Below are positions 5,981 to 14,535 of a DNA stretch of 32,583 nucleotides, piece after piece (position 1 is the stretch's first letter; each line of letters begins with the position of its first letter). Both the position numbers and the translations under genes were made by a program. Location of the stretch: contig JAEUHO010000426.1 in assembly GCA_016795345.1 (NCBI GenBank), positions 1 to 32,583 of the forward strand. The letters run 5' to 3'. This stretch comes from Planctomycetia bacterium (GTDB taxonomy: Bacteria > Planctomycetota > PLA2 > JAEUHO01). The notes under the pieces are model-generated. The model was not told the DNA's origin, ran no database searches, and saw only the letters and a list, made by a program, of their open reading frames with translations.

Positions 5981-7396
5981 CTACTGGATCGGCGCGGTCA
6001 GCCGCGCGGCGCGCATGGCGAAGCGGAACCACAACGGCTTGCGCGCGAACGACGTGGGGTCGATGGGGTCGGCGCGCGCGAAGTCGGCCTCGAGCATCGC
6101 GGCCACGCGGTGGCAGAACTCGGCGTCGTGCACGACCGCGCTGATCTCGAAGTTGAGGAGGAAGGAGCGGTTGTCGAAGTTGTGGGTGCCGATGGTCGCC
6201 AACGCGTCGTCCACGAGGAGCACCTTCTGGTGCATGAAGCCCTCGCGGAAGGCGAGGAACTTGATCCCCATGCCCGCGAGGTCCTCCATGTAGAAGTACG
6301 ACGCGTAGCGGACGAGCTCCTTGTCGTTGTTGGCGGGCACGAGGACCCGGACGTCGACGCCGCGGAGGGCCGCGAGCCGGAGCGCGCTGATCAGCGCCGG
6401 CTCGGGGATGAAGTAGGGCGTGGCGAGCCAGACGCGCTTGCGCGCGGCGTTGAGCTGGTGCGTGTAGACGAGTTTGGCGATCTCGATCCGGTCGGCGGGC
6501 CCGGTGGCGAAGATCAGCGCCTGGCGGTCGGCTGTGCGCGCGACCTCGGAGCTCCAGTCGAGCTCCAGGAGGTCGCCGGTGGCCCAGCACCAGTCGAGGA
6601 GGAAGGCCGCCTGCGCGCCGAGCACGGCCGGCCCGGCGATGCGCACGTGCGTGTCGCGCCACGGGCCGATGGACCGGGAGAGGCCGAGGTACTCGTCGCC
6701 GACGTTGTGCCCGCCGACCCACGTCTCGAGCCCGTCCACCACGACGATCTTCCGGTGGTTGCGGAAGTTGAGCTGGAAGAAGTTGCTCCAGCCGCGGCGG
6801 GTGCCGAAGGGCCACGCCTGGACACCGGCGGCGCGCAGGTCGTGGAGGTAGGCCCGCGGCAGCCCCTTGCTGCCGATCTCGTCGTAGAGGAAGTGGACCT
6901 TCACGCCCCGGGCCGCGGCGGCGATCATGCGGTCCTTGAGGCGGCGGCCGAGGCCGTCGTCGCGGACGATGAAGAACTCGACGAGGACGTAGAGCCTCGC
7001 GCGGTCGATCCCCGCGGCGATGTCGGCGAACGTCGCCTCGCCGTCGACGAGGAGGTCCACGTCGTTGCCCTGGGTGAGCGGCCACGCGGCGAGGGCCTTG
7101 AGCGCCTCGTAGTCCGGGATGCGTCGCTCGACGTGCACCGCGTGGGCCGCGGCGTCGGCCCGCGCCTGGCGGACGAGCTCGTCCACGCGGTCGCGACGGT
7201 CGGCCCAGCGCTCGTAGTAGCCGGCAAACCGGCGGCGGCCGAACACCCACCACAGGGGGACCGTGACGTACGGCAGCGTGACGAGGGCGACGGCCCACGC
7301 GATCGCGCCCTGCGCGGTGCGGGTGTGGAGCACCGCCGAGATCGCCGACACGATGCCCAGGACGTGGAACGCGGCGGCGAGGACGGCCCAGACCAT
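5981..7396 (-). CDS. cls: Cardiolipin synthase
   Basis: This encodes 471 residues, the usual length for ClsA-type enzymes, which join two phosphatidylglycerols into cardiolipin and glycerol at the inner membrane. Two N-terminal helices (VWAVLAAAFHVLGIVSAISAV and AIAWAVALVTLPYVTVPLWWVF) anchor it. Both phospholipase-D HKD motifs are intact: NHRKIVVVD (His214, Lys216, Asp221) with GGHNVGDEY, and MHQKVLLVD (His389, Lys391, Asp396) with GTHNFDNRS. The ATG at 7396 is chosen because it begins the first helix and has a TTGGGG-17-TACGCT promoter just upstream. GGGAG lies 9 nt before it. It is a single-gene unit ending in TAG. Confidence 0.95.
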   Translation of the reverse strand: MVWAVLAAAFHVLGIVSAISAVLHTRTAQGAIAWAVALVTLPYVTVPLWWVFGRRRFAGYYERWADRRDRVDELVRQARADAAAHAVHVERRIPDYEALKALAAWPLTQGNDVDLLVDGEATFADIAAGIDRARLYVLVEFFIVRDDGLGRRLKDRMIAAAARGVKVHFLYDEIGSKGLPRAYLHDLRAAGVQAWPFGTRRGWSNFFQLNFRNHRKIVVVDGLETWVGGHNVGDEYLGLSRSIGPWRDTHVRIAGPAVLGAQAAFLLDWCWATGDLLELDWSSEVARTADRQALIFATGPADRIEIAKLVYTHQLNAARKRVWLATPYFIPEPALISALRLAALRGVDVRVLVPANNDKELVRYASYFYMEDLAGMGIKFLAFREGFMHQKVLLVDDALATIGTHNFDNRSFLLNFEISAVVHDAEFCHRVAAMLEADFARADPIDPTSFARKPLWFRFAMRAARLTAPIQ

Positions 7397-7425
7397 GCGC
7401 GGCGGCTCCCGGACGCGGTCCCGAG

Positions 7426-7454
7426 AGCGTAGCCGCCGCGCGCCACGACCCCAA
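7426..7454 (-). promoter_or_regulatory. Sigma-70-like promoter for cls
   Basis: On minus: TTGGGG (7454-7449), a 17-nt spacer and TACGCT (7431-7426). The predicted leader is about 23 nt. Confidence 0.5.
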
Positions 7455-7499
7455 CCGGCCGCCGTCGGGCCGGAGCGGAGTCCCGTCGATCGGGCGTGG

Positions 7500-10400
7500 T
7501 CAGCGAGCGCGTTCGTCGACCGGCAGCGGCAGGTCGACCGCGACGCGGCCCGCCGACGGGACGACCTCCCGCTCCTGCGTCGGATACGACGGCGCCGTCG
7601 GCGCGAAGCGACCCGCGAAGATCCGGTATCGCTCGGCGGCGAGCAGCATCGCGCGCGCCGACCCGTCGGCGCCGGTCTCGAACGAGCCGACGTGGATCCA
7701 CCGGCCGTCGCGCCATCCGAGCGCGCTCCCACGCGCGTTCGGCAGGGGCGCCGAGGTCGCGGCGTCCGTCACGCGCACGGAGAGCTCGACGGTCGGCGTC
7801 TCGGCGCCGTCGCCGCGCAGGCGCGGGAGCGCGAAGTCGACGACCGCCTCCGCCCCGCGTTCGAGGTCCACATCGACCTGCGCCGACGAGAACGGGCTGC
7901 CCGCGTCCGCGGTCCGGTCCGGCCGCGCCCCCCCGCTGACGATCACCCGGTGGAGCCCCGCGGCGAGCCCCGCGACGTCGTACCGTCCGTCGGCGTCGGT
8001 GACCACGGTCGCCACCCGTCCTCGCTCCGGCCGCGCGAGGTCAATCACGCTCACGGGTCGACCGCCGACGGGGGCGCCGCCCCTGGCCTCGACGACGCGT
8101 CCCCGCAGCGTCGCGCCGACGCCGGGCACGGCGAACTCGACGACGGGCCGCGCGGTCATCGGGACGTTCACGCGGACCTCGGTGGTCGCCGTGCCGTCGA
8201 CGAGACGACACGATCCGTACGGCCCCGGGAACAGCGAGGCCGTGGCCCGTCCGTCCGCGTCGGTCACCAGGTCGAGCCCGGCGACACGGGACGGCTCGTC
8301 CTCGCGCGGAGGCAGCGTCATCGCCCACCCGCCACCGGTGAGACGGACCCGCACGCCGGGACGTGGTGCGCCCCCGTCGTCGCGGACGACGAACGTCACC
8401 GGGACGCGCGCGGGCACCGGCACCTCGACCCGAGTCGCCTCGCCCGCGCGGAGCACGACCGGCCGGCTCCACGGTGCGTACACCGACCACGGGATCACAC
8501 GGCCGGCGTCGCGCCAGGACGCGCCCGGCACCACCCGCACCGCCCCCGCGGGCAATGCGCGCACGGTCGCGACCCCGGCACCGTCGGCCCGCGCGGTCCA
8601 CACGGTCCGTGCCTCCTCCGAGATCACCGAGAACGGGGTGCCGGGCGCGGGCTCGCCGCCCGGCCCGACGCCGACGATCTCGAGCCGGGCCTCCGGGGCC
8701 ATCGACAGCTCGACCGCGGGCTCGGGTGCGTCCACGTTCACGCCCGTGCGCGCGAAACCCTCCGCTTCCGCCACGAGGCGGTAGCGCCCGGGCGGGAGAC
8801 CCGCGACCGCGAAGGCCCCGTCGGGGCCGGACGCGACCGAGGCCAGCGCGGCGCGCACGTCGTCGAACGCGTCGGCCTCGGGGCCGCTCGCCAGCACGTG
8901 GACGACGGCACCCGTGGGCCCCGTCACGCGCCCCGCGATCACGGGCGCGGCCGCGCCGCGCGTCAACGACAGCCGCAGGTGCGGCGGCGGCGCCGTCGGG
9001 ACGCGCACGTCGTGGGTCACCGGCGTGTAGCCCGGCGCGAACACGTGCAGCCTCGCGGCGATCGACGTCGGGGCCGCATCGCCCAGGTCGAGCCACCCGA
9101 GGATCAGCCGGCCGGGGCGCGTGGTGACGCCGACCATCGCGACGACCGGCCGCAGCACCGCAAGGACCCGCCCGTCGTCGAGCGCGACGAGCACCGCGCG
9201 TGCGTCGCCGAGCGGCGCCCCGGACGCCGCGTCGATCACGTCCACCACCCACGAGGTTCGGGACAACCGCACCTCGATGCGATCCGAGCCCGGGACCACA
9301 TCCACGAATCGGTGCGCGTACCCGAACGCACTGACGGCTACGGCCGTCGTATCGGCGGGGAGGTGCTCGAAGCGGAACACCCCGTCCGCGTCCGTGAACG
9401 TCCGCATCGGCACCGACCGTCCCGCGACGAACGGCCGCGCGTAGCTCACGTTCGCCCCCGCGATCGGCGCGCCCTCGTCGTCCCGCACCGTCCCTTCGAG
9501 CGTCCGCCCCGCCGTGACGACGATCCGGAGGTCGTGCGGTGATCGCTCGTTCCCCATCGCGTGCTCGACCACCCCGAACCCCCGCTTGGTGAACACGAGC
9601 GCCAGGAGCCCGTCCGGCGCGCCCCGCACCGTGAACCGCCCCGCGTCGTCCGTGACCGCGAGCGCGACGCCGCCGGGCGGCACCTCGAATGCAAGGTCGC
9701 GCCGGAGGTCGTCGTCGAGCCCGTCCGCGTCGCGCCCGACGAGTCGCCGGACCCGAGGGCGCACCTCGACGCCGGCGACGGGTCGCCCCTGTTCGTCCAC
9801 GACGATCCCGTCCGCCAACGGCTCGGCCTCGCTCGAAACAGGCGCCCGGTCCCCTCCCCGGGACGCGAGGCCCGGCCCGACCGGCGCCAACGGCGGCGCG
9901 GCTGCGGTGGCCGCCTCGCTCGGCACGGCGGCGACCGGCGTGGGACGGGCGCCGTGGATCGAGTCGTCGGCCCGCTCACGGGCGACGAGCCACACGCCAC
10001 CGCCGAGCACGATCAGGGCGGTCGCGGCCACGACCAGGGCCTTCGCCACGCCCCCGCCTGTCACCGCTGCGACGACGTCGGCGGTGGCCCCGTCACCGAG
10101 CAGCGGCCCCAACGCGCCCGCCCACGCATCGCGACGACCCTCGTGGTGTGCGTCGAGGTCCTCGCGAAGGCGGACCAGGGCCCGCTGGAGACGAGACCGA
10201 ACGGTGTCGATCGGGACGTCCATCAACGCCGCGATCTCCGCCACCGACTTCCCCGCGTAGTAACGCCAGAGCACGACGGTGCGATACGGACCGTCCAGCC
10301 GCGCGACGGCTTCGACCAGGCTGCGCCGCGCCTCCTCGCGGACGAGCAATTCGGTCACGTCGGGAAGCGCCTCCGCGTGCGCCGCGACTCGCTCCCGCCG

Positions 10401-10634
10401 CGCTCGCCGGCCGTCGGATCGGAGCCGATCGAGCGCCAGGCGGCGCGCGATCGTCGCCAGCCAGGCGCGGAGGGATCCGGCGCGGCGAGGCTGTCGATCC
10501 TGCGCGATGACGAACGTGTCCTGAAGCACATCCTCGACGTCGCGATCCCGTCCGAGCACGCCGCGCGCGACCGCGCGGACGAATGCCGCGTGGGCGTGCG
10601 CGGCATTGGGGAGGTCGGGTGCCGGGTTCGGCAT
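7500..10634 (-). CDS. ECF sigma factor fused to a membrane helix and large beta-sandwich region
   Basis: This encodes 1,044 residues in one unbroken frame. Residues 10-80 are sigma-70 region 2 (HAAFVRAVARGVLGRDRDVE, then SLRAWLATIARRLALDRLR). Residues 100-160 are region 4 with its helix-turn-helix (LDGPYRTVVLWRYYAGKSVA, IAALMDVPIDTVRSRLQRA). A single membrane helix follows at about 198-217 (KALVVAATALIVLGGGVWLV). The remaining 800 residues, presumably outside the membrane, hold repeated carboxypeptidase-regulatory-like sandwiches: GRPVAGVEVRPR, GAPIAGANVSYARP, DADGVFRFEHLPADT, GPDGAFAVAGLPPGRYRLVAE, DADGRYDVAGLAAGLHRVIV. A repeat copy is read in frame just after the helix. Such fusions suggest a surface-sensing regulator released by proteolysis, which is inference. 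The ATG at 10634 has no SD but a TATGTT 6 nt away. Confidence 0.9.
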   Translation of the reverse strand: MPNPAPDLPNAAHAHAAFVRAVARGVLGRDRDVEDVLQDTFVIAQDRQPRRAGSLRAWLATIARRLALDRLRSDGRRARRERVAAHAEALPDVTELLVREEARRSLVEAVARLDGPYRTVVLWRYYAGKSVAEIAALMDVPIDTVRSRLQRALVRLREDLDAHHEGRRDAWAGALGPLLGDGATADVVAAVTGGGVAKALVVAATALIVLGGGVWLVARERADDSIHGARPTPVAAVPSEAATAAAPPLAPVGPGLASRGGDRAPVSSEAEPLADGIVVDEQGRPVAGVEVRPRVRRLVGRDADGLDDDLRRDLAFEVPPGGVALAVTDDAGRFTVRGAPDGLLALVFTKRGFGVVEHAMGNERSPHDLRIVVTAGRTLEGTVRDDEGAPIAGANVSYARPFVAGRSVPMRTFTDADGVFRFEHLPADTTAVAVSAFGYAHRFVDVVPGSDRIEVRLSRTSWVVDVIDAASGAPLGDARAVLVALDDGRVLAVLRPVVAMVGVTTRPGRLILGWLDLGDAAPTSIAARLHVFAPGYTPVTHDVRVPTAPPPHLRLSLTRGAAAPVIAGRVTGPTGAVVHVLASGPEADAFDDVRAALASVASGPDGAFAVAGLPPGRYRLVAEAEGFARTGVNVDAPEPAVELSMAPEARLEIVGVGPGGEPAPGTPFSVISEEARTVWTARADGAGVATVRALPAGAVRVVPGASWRDAGRVIPWSVYAPWSRPVVLRAGEATRVEVPVPARVPVTFVVRDDGGAPRPGVRVRLTGGGWAMTLPPREDEPSRVAGLDLVTDADGRATASLFPGPYGSCRLVDGTATTEVRVNVPMTARPVVEFAVPGVGATLRGRVVEARGGAPVGGRPVSVIDLARPERGRVATVVTDADGRYDVAGLAAGLHRVIVSGGARPDRTADAGSPFSSAQVDVDLERGAEAVVDFALPRLRGDGAETPTVELSVRVTDAATSAPLPNARGSALGWRDGRWIHVGSFETGADGSARAMLLAAERYRIFAGRFAPTAPSYPTQEREVVPSAGRVAVDLPLPVDERAR
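9859..9875 (+). repeat. Dispersed repeat arm inside the sigma-fusion gene
   Basis: CGGGACGCGAGGCCCGG lies within the minus-strand gene, where it is read as PGLASR in the low-complexity linker after the membrane helix. The match is as long as in intergenic copies. Confidence 0.7.
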
Positions 10635-10640
10635 GGCTGC

Positions 10641-10646
10641 AACATA
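10641..10646 (-). promoter_or_regulatory. -10-like box 6 nt before ATG (leaderless candidate)
   Basis: On minus: TATGTT, GCAGCC, ATG (10634). No SD lies in between, so a leaderless transcript is likely. No -35 match to the housekeeping consensus is seen. Autoregulation by the encoded sigma factor is possible. Confidence 0.4.
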
Positions 10647-10784
10647 GACGCCGCCGCGGTGCCTCGCGGATGCACCGGGACGTGCGAGGACACGTGCACC
10701 GGGGGGGCCACCGCCGAACGGCCACGGGAACCGGCTCGAGGCCGTCATGGCAGGCCGACGGGCGGAAGCCGAGATCGACGCCCG

Positions 10785-10815
10785 CGTCAGGCAGAGCGCG
10801 CGGGTGGGCCTGACG
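10785..10815 (-). terminator. Possible terminator hairpin of the glycan operon
   Basis: CGTCAGGC and GCCTGACG form a perfect 8-bp inverted repeat with a 15-nt spacer, 29 bp downstream of the stop at 10844. There is no T-run. It could instead be an operator for the sigma-fusion gene, whose start is 150 bp further on. Confidence 0.3.
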
Positions 10816-10830
10816 TGGCGCTGACGGCGG

Positions 10831-10846
10831 CCGGGCCTCGCGGTCA
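10831..10846 (-). repeat. Dispersed repeat arm fused to a stop codon
   Basis: On minus: TGACCGCGAGGCCCGG, where TGA is the stop of the DUF707 gene. Confidence 0.75.
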
Positions 10847-11740
10847 GGCGAGCGGGTCGCCGCGCCAGCGGGCCCAGAGACGGGCGAGCGGGCCGCGGGC
10901 CGCGCGCACCGGCGCCGAGCGGAGCCACGCCGCCGCGTCGAGGTGCTGGTCGTACAGCAGGCGCTCGCGGAGGTGCGGCCGCTCCTCGAAGAGCCACGCC
11001 CAGCCGCCAAGCAGCGCGTCGAGGAAGCCGGGCGAGGCCTCGGTGAGCGTCGCGCCGGCGAGGTCGACGCCGCCGAGCGTCTTGCGGAGCGACCGCGCGT
11101 CGTAGCGGCGGTGCATCGCGCGCATCTCGGCGCGCAGGACGCGGTCGTCGGCCCGCGTGCGCCGCGAGCCCACCGGCCGGTCGTGGCGCACCGTGACGTC
11201 GTCCATGACGTAGAGGCCGCGGTAGTCGAGCAGACGCCCCCACGCGTCGTCGAGGCCCCAGCCGTGGCCGGTCGGGCCCGCGGAGAACGTCGGGAGCAGC
11301 GCCTCGAGCACGTCGCGACGGAAACACGGCGCCATGATCTCGACGAACGTCGTCGCGCGGGCGCGGAAGGCGCGGTTGCGCAGCGTCGTCACGTGGGAGA
11401 ACTGCGCGTCCTCGGCGAGCGCGGGCGCCGCGAGCGCGGCGTCGTGCGCGACGCAGGCGGCGAGGAAGCGGTCGATCGTCGCGGCGTCGGCGCCGAGGTC
11501 GTCGTCGGGGAGCCAGACGTGGTCGTAGGCACGCCAGGCCCGTTCGTCGGCGAGGAGGCGCGCGAGCCCCGCCCACTTCCCGCCCGGCAGCGTGCGCGCG
11601 AGCGAGGGGAGGTCGTCGGCCGCGGGCGCGTCGGCGTAGGGGCAGCGCCAGAGGTCGAAGGTGCGGGGCGCGTCGCCCGCGACCCACGTGGGGTGGAGCG
11701 AGGCGGGCCCGCAGCGCACGACGACGAGGTGGCGCCTCAT
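10844..11740 (-). CDS. DUF707-like glycosyltransferase-fold protein
   Basis: This encodes 298 residues resembling DUF707 proteins, which have a glycosyltransferase-like layout. It starts with strand RRHLVVVRCG, has an acidic DDD at residues 79-81 (YDHVWLPDDDLGADAATIDRFL) in the place of the nucleotide-sugar metal site, then FVEIMAPCFRRDVLEALLPTF and GHGWGLDDAWGRLL, typical of the family. No membrane helix. Its ATG overlaps the stop of glf by 4 bp (ATGA), so translation is coupled. Together with glf and the next gene it probably adds or modifies sugars, perhaps galactofuranose, on a surface glycan. Catalytic activity of the family is not firmly established. Confidence 0.82.
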   Translation of the reverse strand: MRRHLVVVRCGPASLHPTWVAGDAPRTFDLWRCPYADAPAADDLPSLARTLPGGKWAGLARLLADERAWRAYDHVWLPDDDLGADAATIDRFLAACVAHDAALAAPALAEDAQFSHVTTLRNRAFRARATTFVEIMAPCFRRDVLEALLPTFSAGPTGHGWGLDDAWGRLLDYRGLYVMDDVTVRHDRPVGSRRTRADDRVLRAEMRAMHRRYDARSLRKTLGGVDLAGATLTEASPGFLDALLGGWAWLFEERPHLRERLLYDQHLDAAAWLRSAPVRAARGPLARLWARWRGDPLA

Positions 11741-12903
11741 GTCGCGGCGCCCTCGGCCGGCGGCGCGTCGCCCGCGAGCCACGCCTCGGCGCTCCCGATG
11801 GACTGCGCGACCACCTGGTCCATGTTGAGGTACCGGTAGGTGCCGCAGCGGCCCACGAAGCGCACCTTCGGCTCGCCCGCGGCGAGCGCGCGGTAGCGGG
11901 CGTACAGCGCGGCGTTGCGGCCGTCGCCGTCGGGGACGGGGTAGTAGCGCTCGCCCCCGTTGTCGCGCGCGTCGCAGGGCTCCTCGGTCGTGACGGTGCG
12001 CGATCCCGTCGCGCGGACGACGTGGGCGGGCAGCCGCGCCCAGTCCGAGAGGCGGGTGTGCGGCGAGGCGTCGGCGAGGTTCACCTGCGCCGTCGGGCCG
12101 ACGACCTCGTCCGACGGGACGGCGGCGTGGTGGAAGCGGATCGAGCGGTACGGGAGCGGGCCGTACACCTCGCCGAAGTACGCGTCGATGGAGAGGCTCG
12201 CGAAGCAGACGTCGTGGCCCGCGAGCATCGAGCGGTCGAACGCGACGCCGGTCGAGACGCGGACGAGCGGGTGGTCGAGCATGCGGGCCACGAGGTCGGT
12301 GTAGCCGTCGCGCGGCAGCGCCTGGAAGCGGTCGTCGGGGAAGTAGCGGTCCTCGTCGTCGTGGCGCACGGGGATCCGGCGGACCACGGCGGCGTCGAGG
12401 GCCTCGAGCTCGACGCCCCACATCTTCCGCGAGTAGGGCCGGTAGAGGAGGTCGGCGAGGCGGACGCCGACGCGCGCGTTCAGCCACTCGGCCGCGTTGC
12501 GGGGCGAAAGGTTCGGGACGACCACCGTCGCGAGGAACGCCCGCGCGGCCTCCGCGTCGGGGAGGTCCACGTCGAAGACGCGCGCGACGGTCGTGCGGTT
12601 GACGGGCAACGGCACGAAGCCGCGGCCGTCGGGCCGGCGCACCGTCACGCGGTGCTCGTACGGCACGAACGCCGCGAACCGCCGCAGGAAGTCCATGACC
12701 CGTGGGCTGTTCGTGTGGAAGAGGTGCGGCCCGTAGGCGTGGCGGCGCACGCCGGTCGCGTCGACCTCGTCGAACACGTTCCCCGCGACGTGGGGCCGGC
12801 GCTCGACCACCTCGACGCGCACGCCGCGGTCGGCGAGCACGCGGGCGTGCGTCGCGCCGGCGAGGCCGGCGCCGACCACGAGCGCGGAGCGGGACGGGGG
12901 CAT
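11737..12903 (-). CDS. glf: UDP-galactopyranose mutase
   Basis: This encodes 388 residues. The flavoenzyme converts UDP-galactopyranose to UDP-galactofuranose in the cytoplasm, feeding surface polysaccharides. The FAD-binding start SALVVGAGLAGATHARVLA and the acidic end of the second strand (VEVVERRPHVAGNVFDE) are clear, followed by GPHLFHTNSPRVMDFL, the substrate-region RPYSRKMWGVE, FPDDRFQALPRDGYTDL and the C-terminal EPKVRFVGRCGTYRYLNMDQVV. Length is normal. ATG at 12903 lies 15 bp after the stop of the preceding gene, with a weak SD. It is the middle gene of a three-gene operon. Confidence 0.95.
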   Translation of the reverse strand: MPPSRSALVVGAGLAGATHARVLADRGVRVEVVERRPHVAGNVFDEVDATGVRRHAYGPHLFHTNSPRVMDFLRRFAAFVPYEHRVTVRRPDGRGFVPLPVNRTTVARVFDVDLPDAEAARAFLATVVVPNLSPRNAAEWLNARVGVRLADLLYRPYSRKMWGVELEALDAAVVRRIPVRHDDEDRYFPDDRFQALPRDGYTDLVARMLDHPLVRVSTGVAFDRSMLAGHDVCFASLSIDAYFGEVYGPLPYRSIRFHHAAVPSDEVVGPTAQVNLADASPHTRLSDWARLPAHVVRATGSRTVTTEEPCDARDNGGERYYPVPDGDGRNAALYARYRALAAGEPKVRFVGRCGTYRYLNMDQVVAQSIGSAEAWLAGDAPPAEGAAT

Positions 12904-12918
12904 CGCGCGTCGTCCCGT

Positions 12919-13908
12919 TCAGAGGTTCGGGCCGGGGCGCAGCGTCACGCGCGGCCGGCGGCGACGCTTCGGGAACCAGCGACGCAGCCGGAACCACCGC
13001 TTGACCGGCAGCGGGGGCCAGCCCCAGGTGGCGCCGTCATCGAGGGCCTGCGCGCGGTCGTGGGCGCCGGCCACCGCGTCGAGGAGCGGGACGAGCGCGG
13101 GCCGCGCGCGGAGCAGGGCCTCGTAGGCCGCGAGCACGTCCGTCGTGTCGAGGAGCTCCCGCTGGGAGTAGAAGGCGAAGTGCGCCGCGACTGTGTCGGT
13201 CACGAAGCAGTTGCGCCGCCGCAGCCGCGTCGCCATCGTCGCGCTCAGCTCCTCCTCCTCGTCGGTCCCGACGACGCCGCCGGCGAGCGCCATGTCGCGG
13301 CCGAACCACGAGATGCAGTTGATCGAGAAGCGGTTGAGCGCGATCTCGACCGGGCCGCAGTGGAGCCGCGCCGCCTCGCCCCGGCGGAACAGGTCGAGCC
13401 CGAGGCGGTGCAGGGCCAGCGCGAAGTCGGGGTCGCGCCAGCCGACCTTGCAGAGGCAGGTCGTGGTGACCGGGCGCGACGCCACGATCTTCCCGAACGC
13501 CTGGAGGATGTTCGAGCAGACCGCGTTGTTGAGCACCAGCGGGCTGACCATGAAGTACGCGGGGTTCGCCACGCGGAAGGCGAGGAGCGTCTCGAAGAAG
13601 CCGGGCTCGAGCCACACGACGTCGTCGTCGAGGCGCACGTAGACGGTGTCGTCGTCCATGGCGAGCCGGCTGAACGCCCCGATGGCCTCGACCGACGGCT
13701 TCGCGCCCTCTGGGTGCGGCACGAGGCGCACCCGCGGGTCGAGCCGGGCGACCTCGTCGAAGAACGCGAGGTCCGCCGGCACGGCGGTGTTCACCCAGAG
13801 GTCGTAGCGGTCCACGAGGCCCGACGCGAGCACCTGCGGCACGAGGAGCCGCAGGTAGCGCCGCCGCCCCGCCGGGGTCACGCACACGACCTTGTGGGTT
13901 CCGAACAC
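12919..13908 (-). CDS. Putative glycosyltransferase, first gene of glycan operon
   Basis: This encodes 329 residues. The start KVVCVTPAGRRRYLRLLVPQ and YDLWVNTAVPADLAFFDEV resemble the N-terminal Rossmann-like half of a GT-A enzyme, and VYVRLDDDVVWLEPGFFETLL has an Asp triplet (94-96) placed like the metal-binding DxD. Six Cys are spread through the middle. The C-terminus is strongly basic (KRWFRLRRWFPKRRRRPR) and could sit on the membrane surface. I cannot assign a CAZy family. GTG at 13908 is preceded by GAGGAG at 7 nt. Its neighbour glf suggests galactofuranose as donor, by context only. Confidence 0.78.
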   Translation of the reverse strand: MFGTHKVVCVTPAGRRRYLRLLVPQVLASGLVDRYDLWVNTAVPADLAFFDEVARLDPRVRLVPHPEGAKPSVEAIGAFSRLAMDDDTVYVRLDDDVVWLEPGFFETLLAFRVANPAYFMVSPLVLNNAVCSNILQAFGKIVASRPVTTTCLCKVGWRDPDFALALHRLGLDLFRRGEAARLHCGPVEIALNRFSINCISWFGRDMALAGGVVGTDEEEELSATMATRLRRRNCFVTDTVAAHFAFYSQRELLDTTDVLAAYEALLRARPALVPLLDAVAGAHDRAQALDDGATWGWPPLPVKRWFRLRRWFPKRRRRPRVTLRPGPNL

Positions 13909-13945
13909 GCGTCGCTCCTCGGGGCACCCGCCCGACCGGGGAGGC

Positions 13946-13951
13946 AGGGTA
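13946..13951 (-). promoter_or_regulatory. -10-like box for the glycan operon
   Basis: This reads TACCCT on minus, 37 nt before the GTG at 13908. No clear -35. Confidence 0.35.
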
Positions 13952-13969
13952 CCCGCGCCCGCGGCCGGG

Positions 13970-13985
13970 CGGGCCTCGCGTCCCG
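13970..13985 (-). repeat. Dispersed repeat arm
   Basis: On minus: CGGGACGCGAGGCCCG, 19 bp downstream of the VOC gene stop and just upstream of the glycan operon's -10-like box. Confidence 0.78.
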
Positions 13986-14004
13986 CACCCCCCGACCGCG
14001 CCCG

Positions 14005-14358
14005 TCAGCGGGGCGGGACGGGCTCGTGGAACAGCTCGATCTCGTTCCCCTCGGGGTCGACGATCCGGGTCGTCGCGTACGCGTCGTCGCCCTCGACCGG
14101 CGGCACGGCGACCCCGCGCGCCCGCAGCCGATCGACCCACCCGTCGAGGTCGGCCCTCGACGCGAGGCGGCAGCCGATGTGGAGGTCGCCCGACGGGAAC
14201 GGGTCGCCGCGGGAGAACACCAGCAACGTCCCGGCGCTCCAGAGGAACGGCCCGCGGCGCTGGAACCCGAGCACGGCCTCGTACCAGCGCCCGAGCGCCT
14301 CCGGGTCGCGTGCGCGCAGGTTGACGTGGTTGACGGCGAGCGGCGGGAGCGCGTCCAC
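14005..14358 (-). CDS. VOC-family (glyoxalase-fold) protein
   Basis: This encodes 117 residues forming one vicinal-oxygen-chelate domain of two beta-alpha-beta3 modules. Expected metal ligands are present: His11 (VNHVNLRARD), His60 (GDLHIGCRL) and a Glu near 106-108 (DPEGNEIELFHEP). RWYEAVLGF and the DPEGNEIELF ending are hallmarks of the family. These proteins isomerise, cleave or sequester small molecules; the substrate cannot be inferred. GTG at 14358 follows AGGAAGGGGGC. It stands alone, divergent from transaldolase. Confidence 0.9.
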   Translation of the reverse strand: MDALPPLAVNHVNLRARDPEALGRWYEAVLGFQRRGPFLWSAGTLLVFSRGDPFPSGDLHIGCRLASRADLDGWVDRLRARGVAVPPVEGDDAYATTRIVDPEGNEIELFHEPVPPR

Positions 14359-14485
14359 GCCCCCTTCCTACGCGACCCCGTCCGACGGCGCCAGCGTCGG
14401 GCCCCCGCGGCGCGCGGCGGCGAGGGCCGGGGGGGCGCCCGTCGACGGGCCCCGTCCGGCGCGTCGGGACGCGGGCCCCGACGGG

Positions 14486-14491
14486 TAGAGT
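14486..14491 (+). promoter_or_regulatory. -10-like box for tal-pgi
   Basis: TAGAGT lies 44 nt before the tal ATG, in a G+C-rich divergent region (14359-14535) that also holds several GGGCCCC-type inverted repeats. Confidence 0.4.
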
Positions 14492-14535
14492 CGGGCGGTC
14501 CCGGGCGGCCGTCCCCGCCCGCGACGAGGCGGACC

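Noticed and set aside
12022-14535. A very long plus-strand open frame running into transaldolase, as if a 1,199-residue fusion
   Set aside because: The part before 14536 is antisense to glf and the glycosyltransferase genes, is Arg/Glu/Ala-rich with no domain, and transaldolase has its own start, SD and -10-like box.
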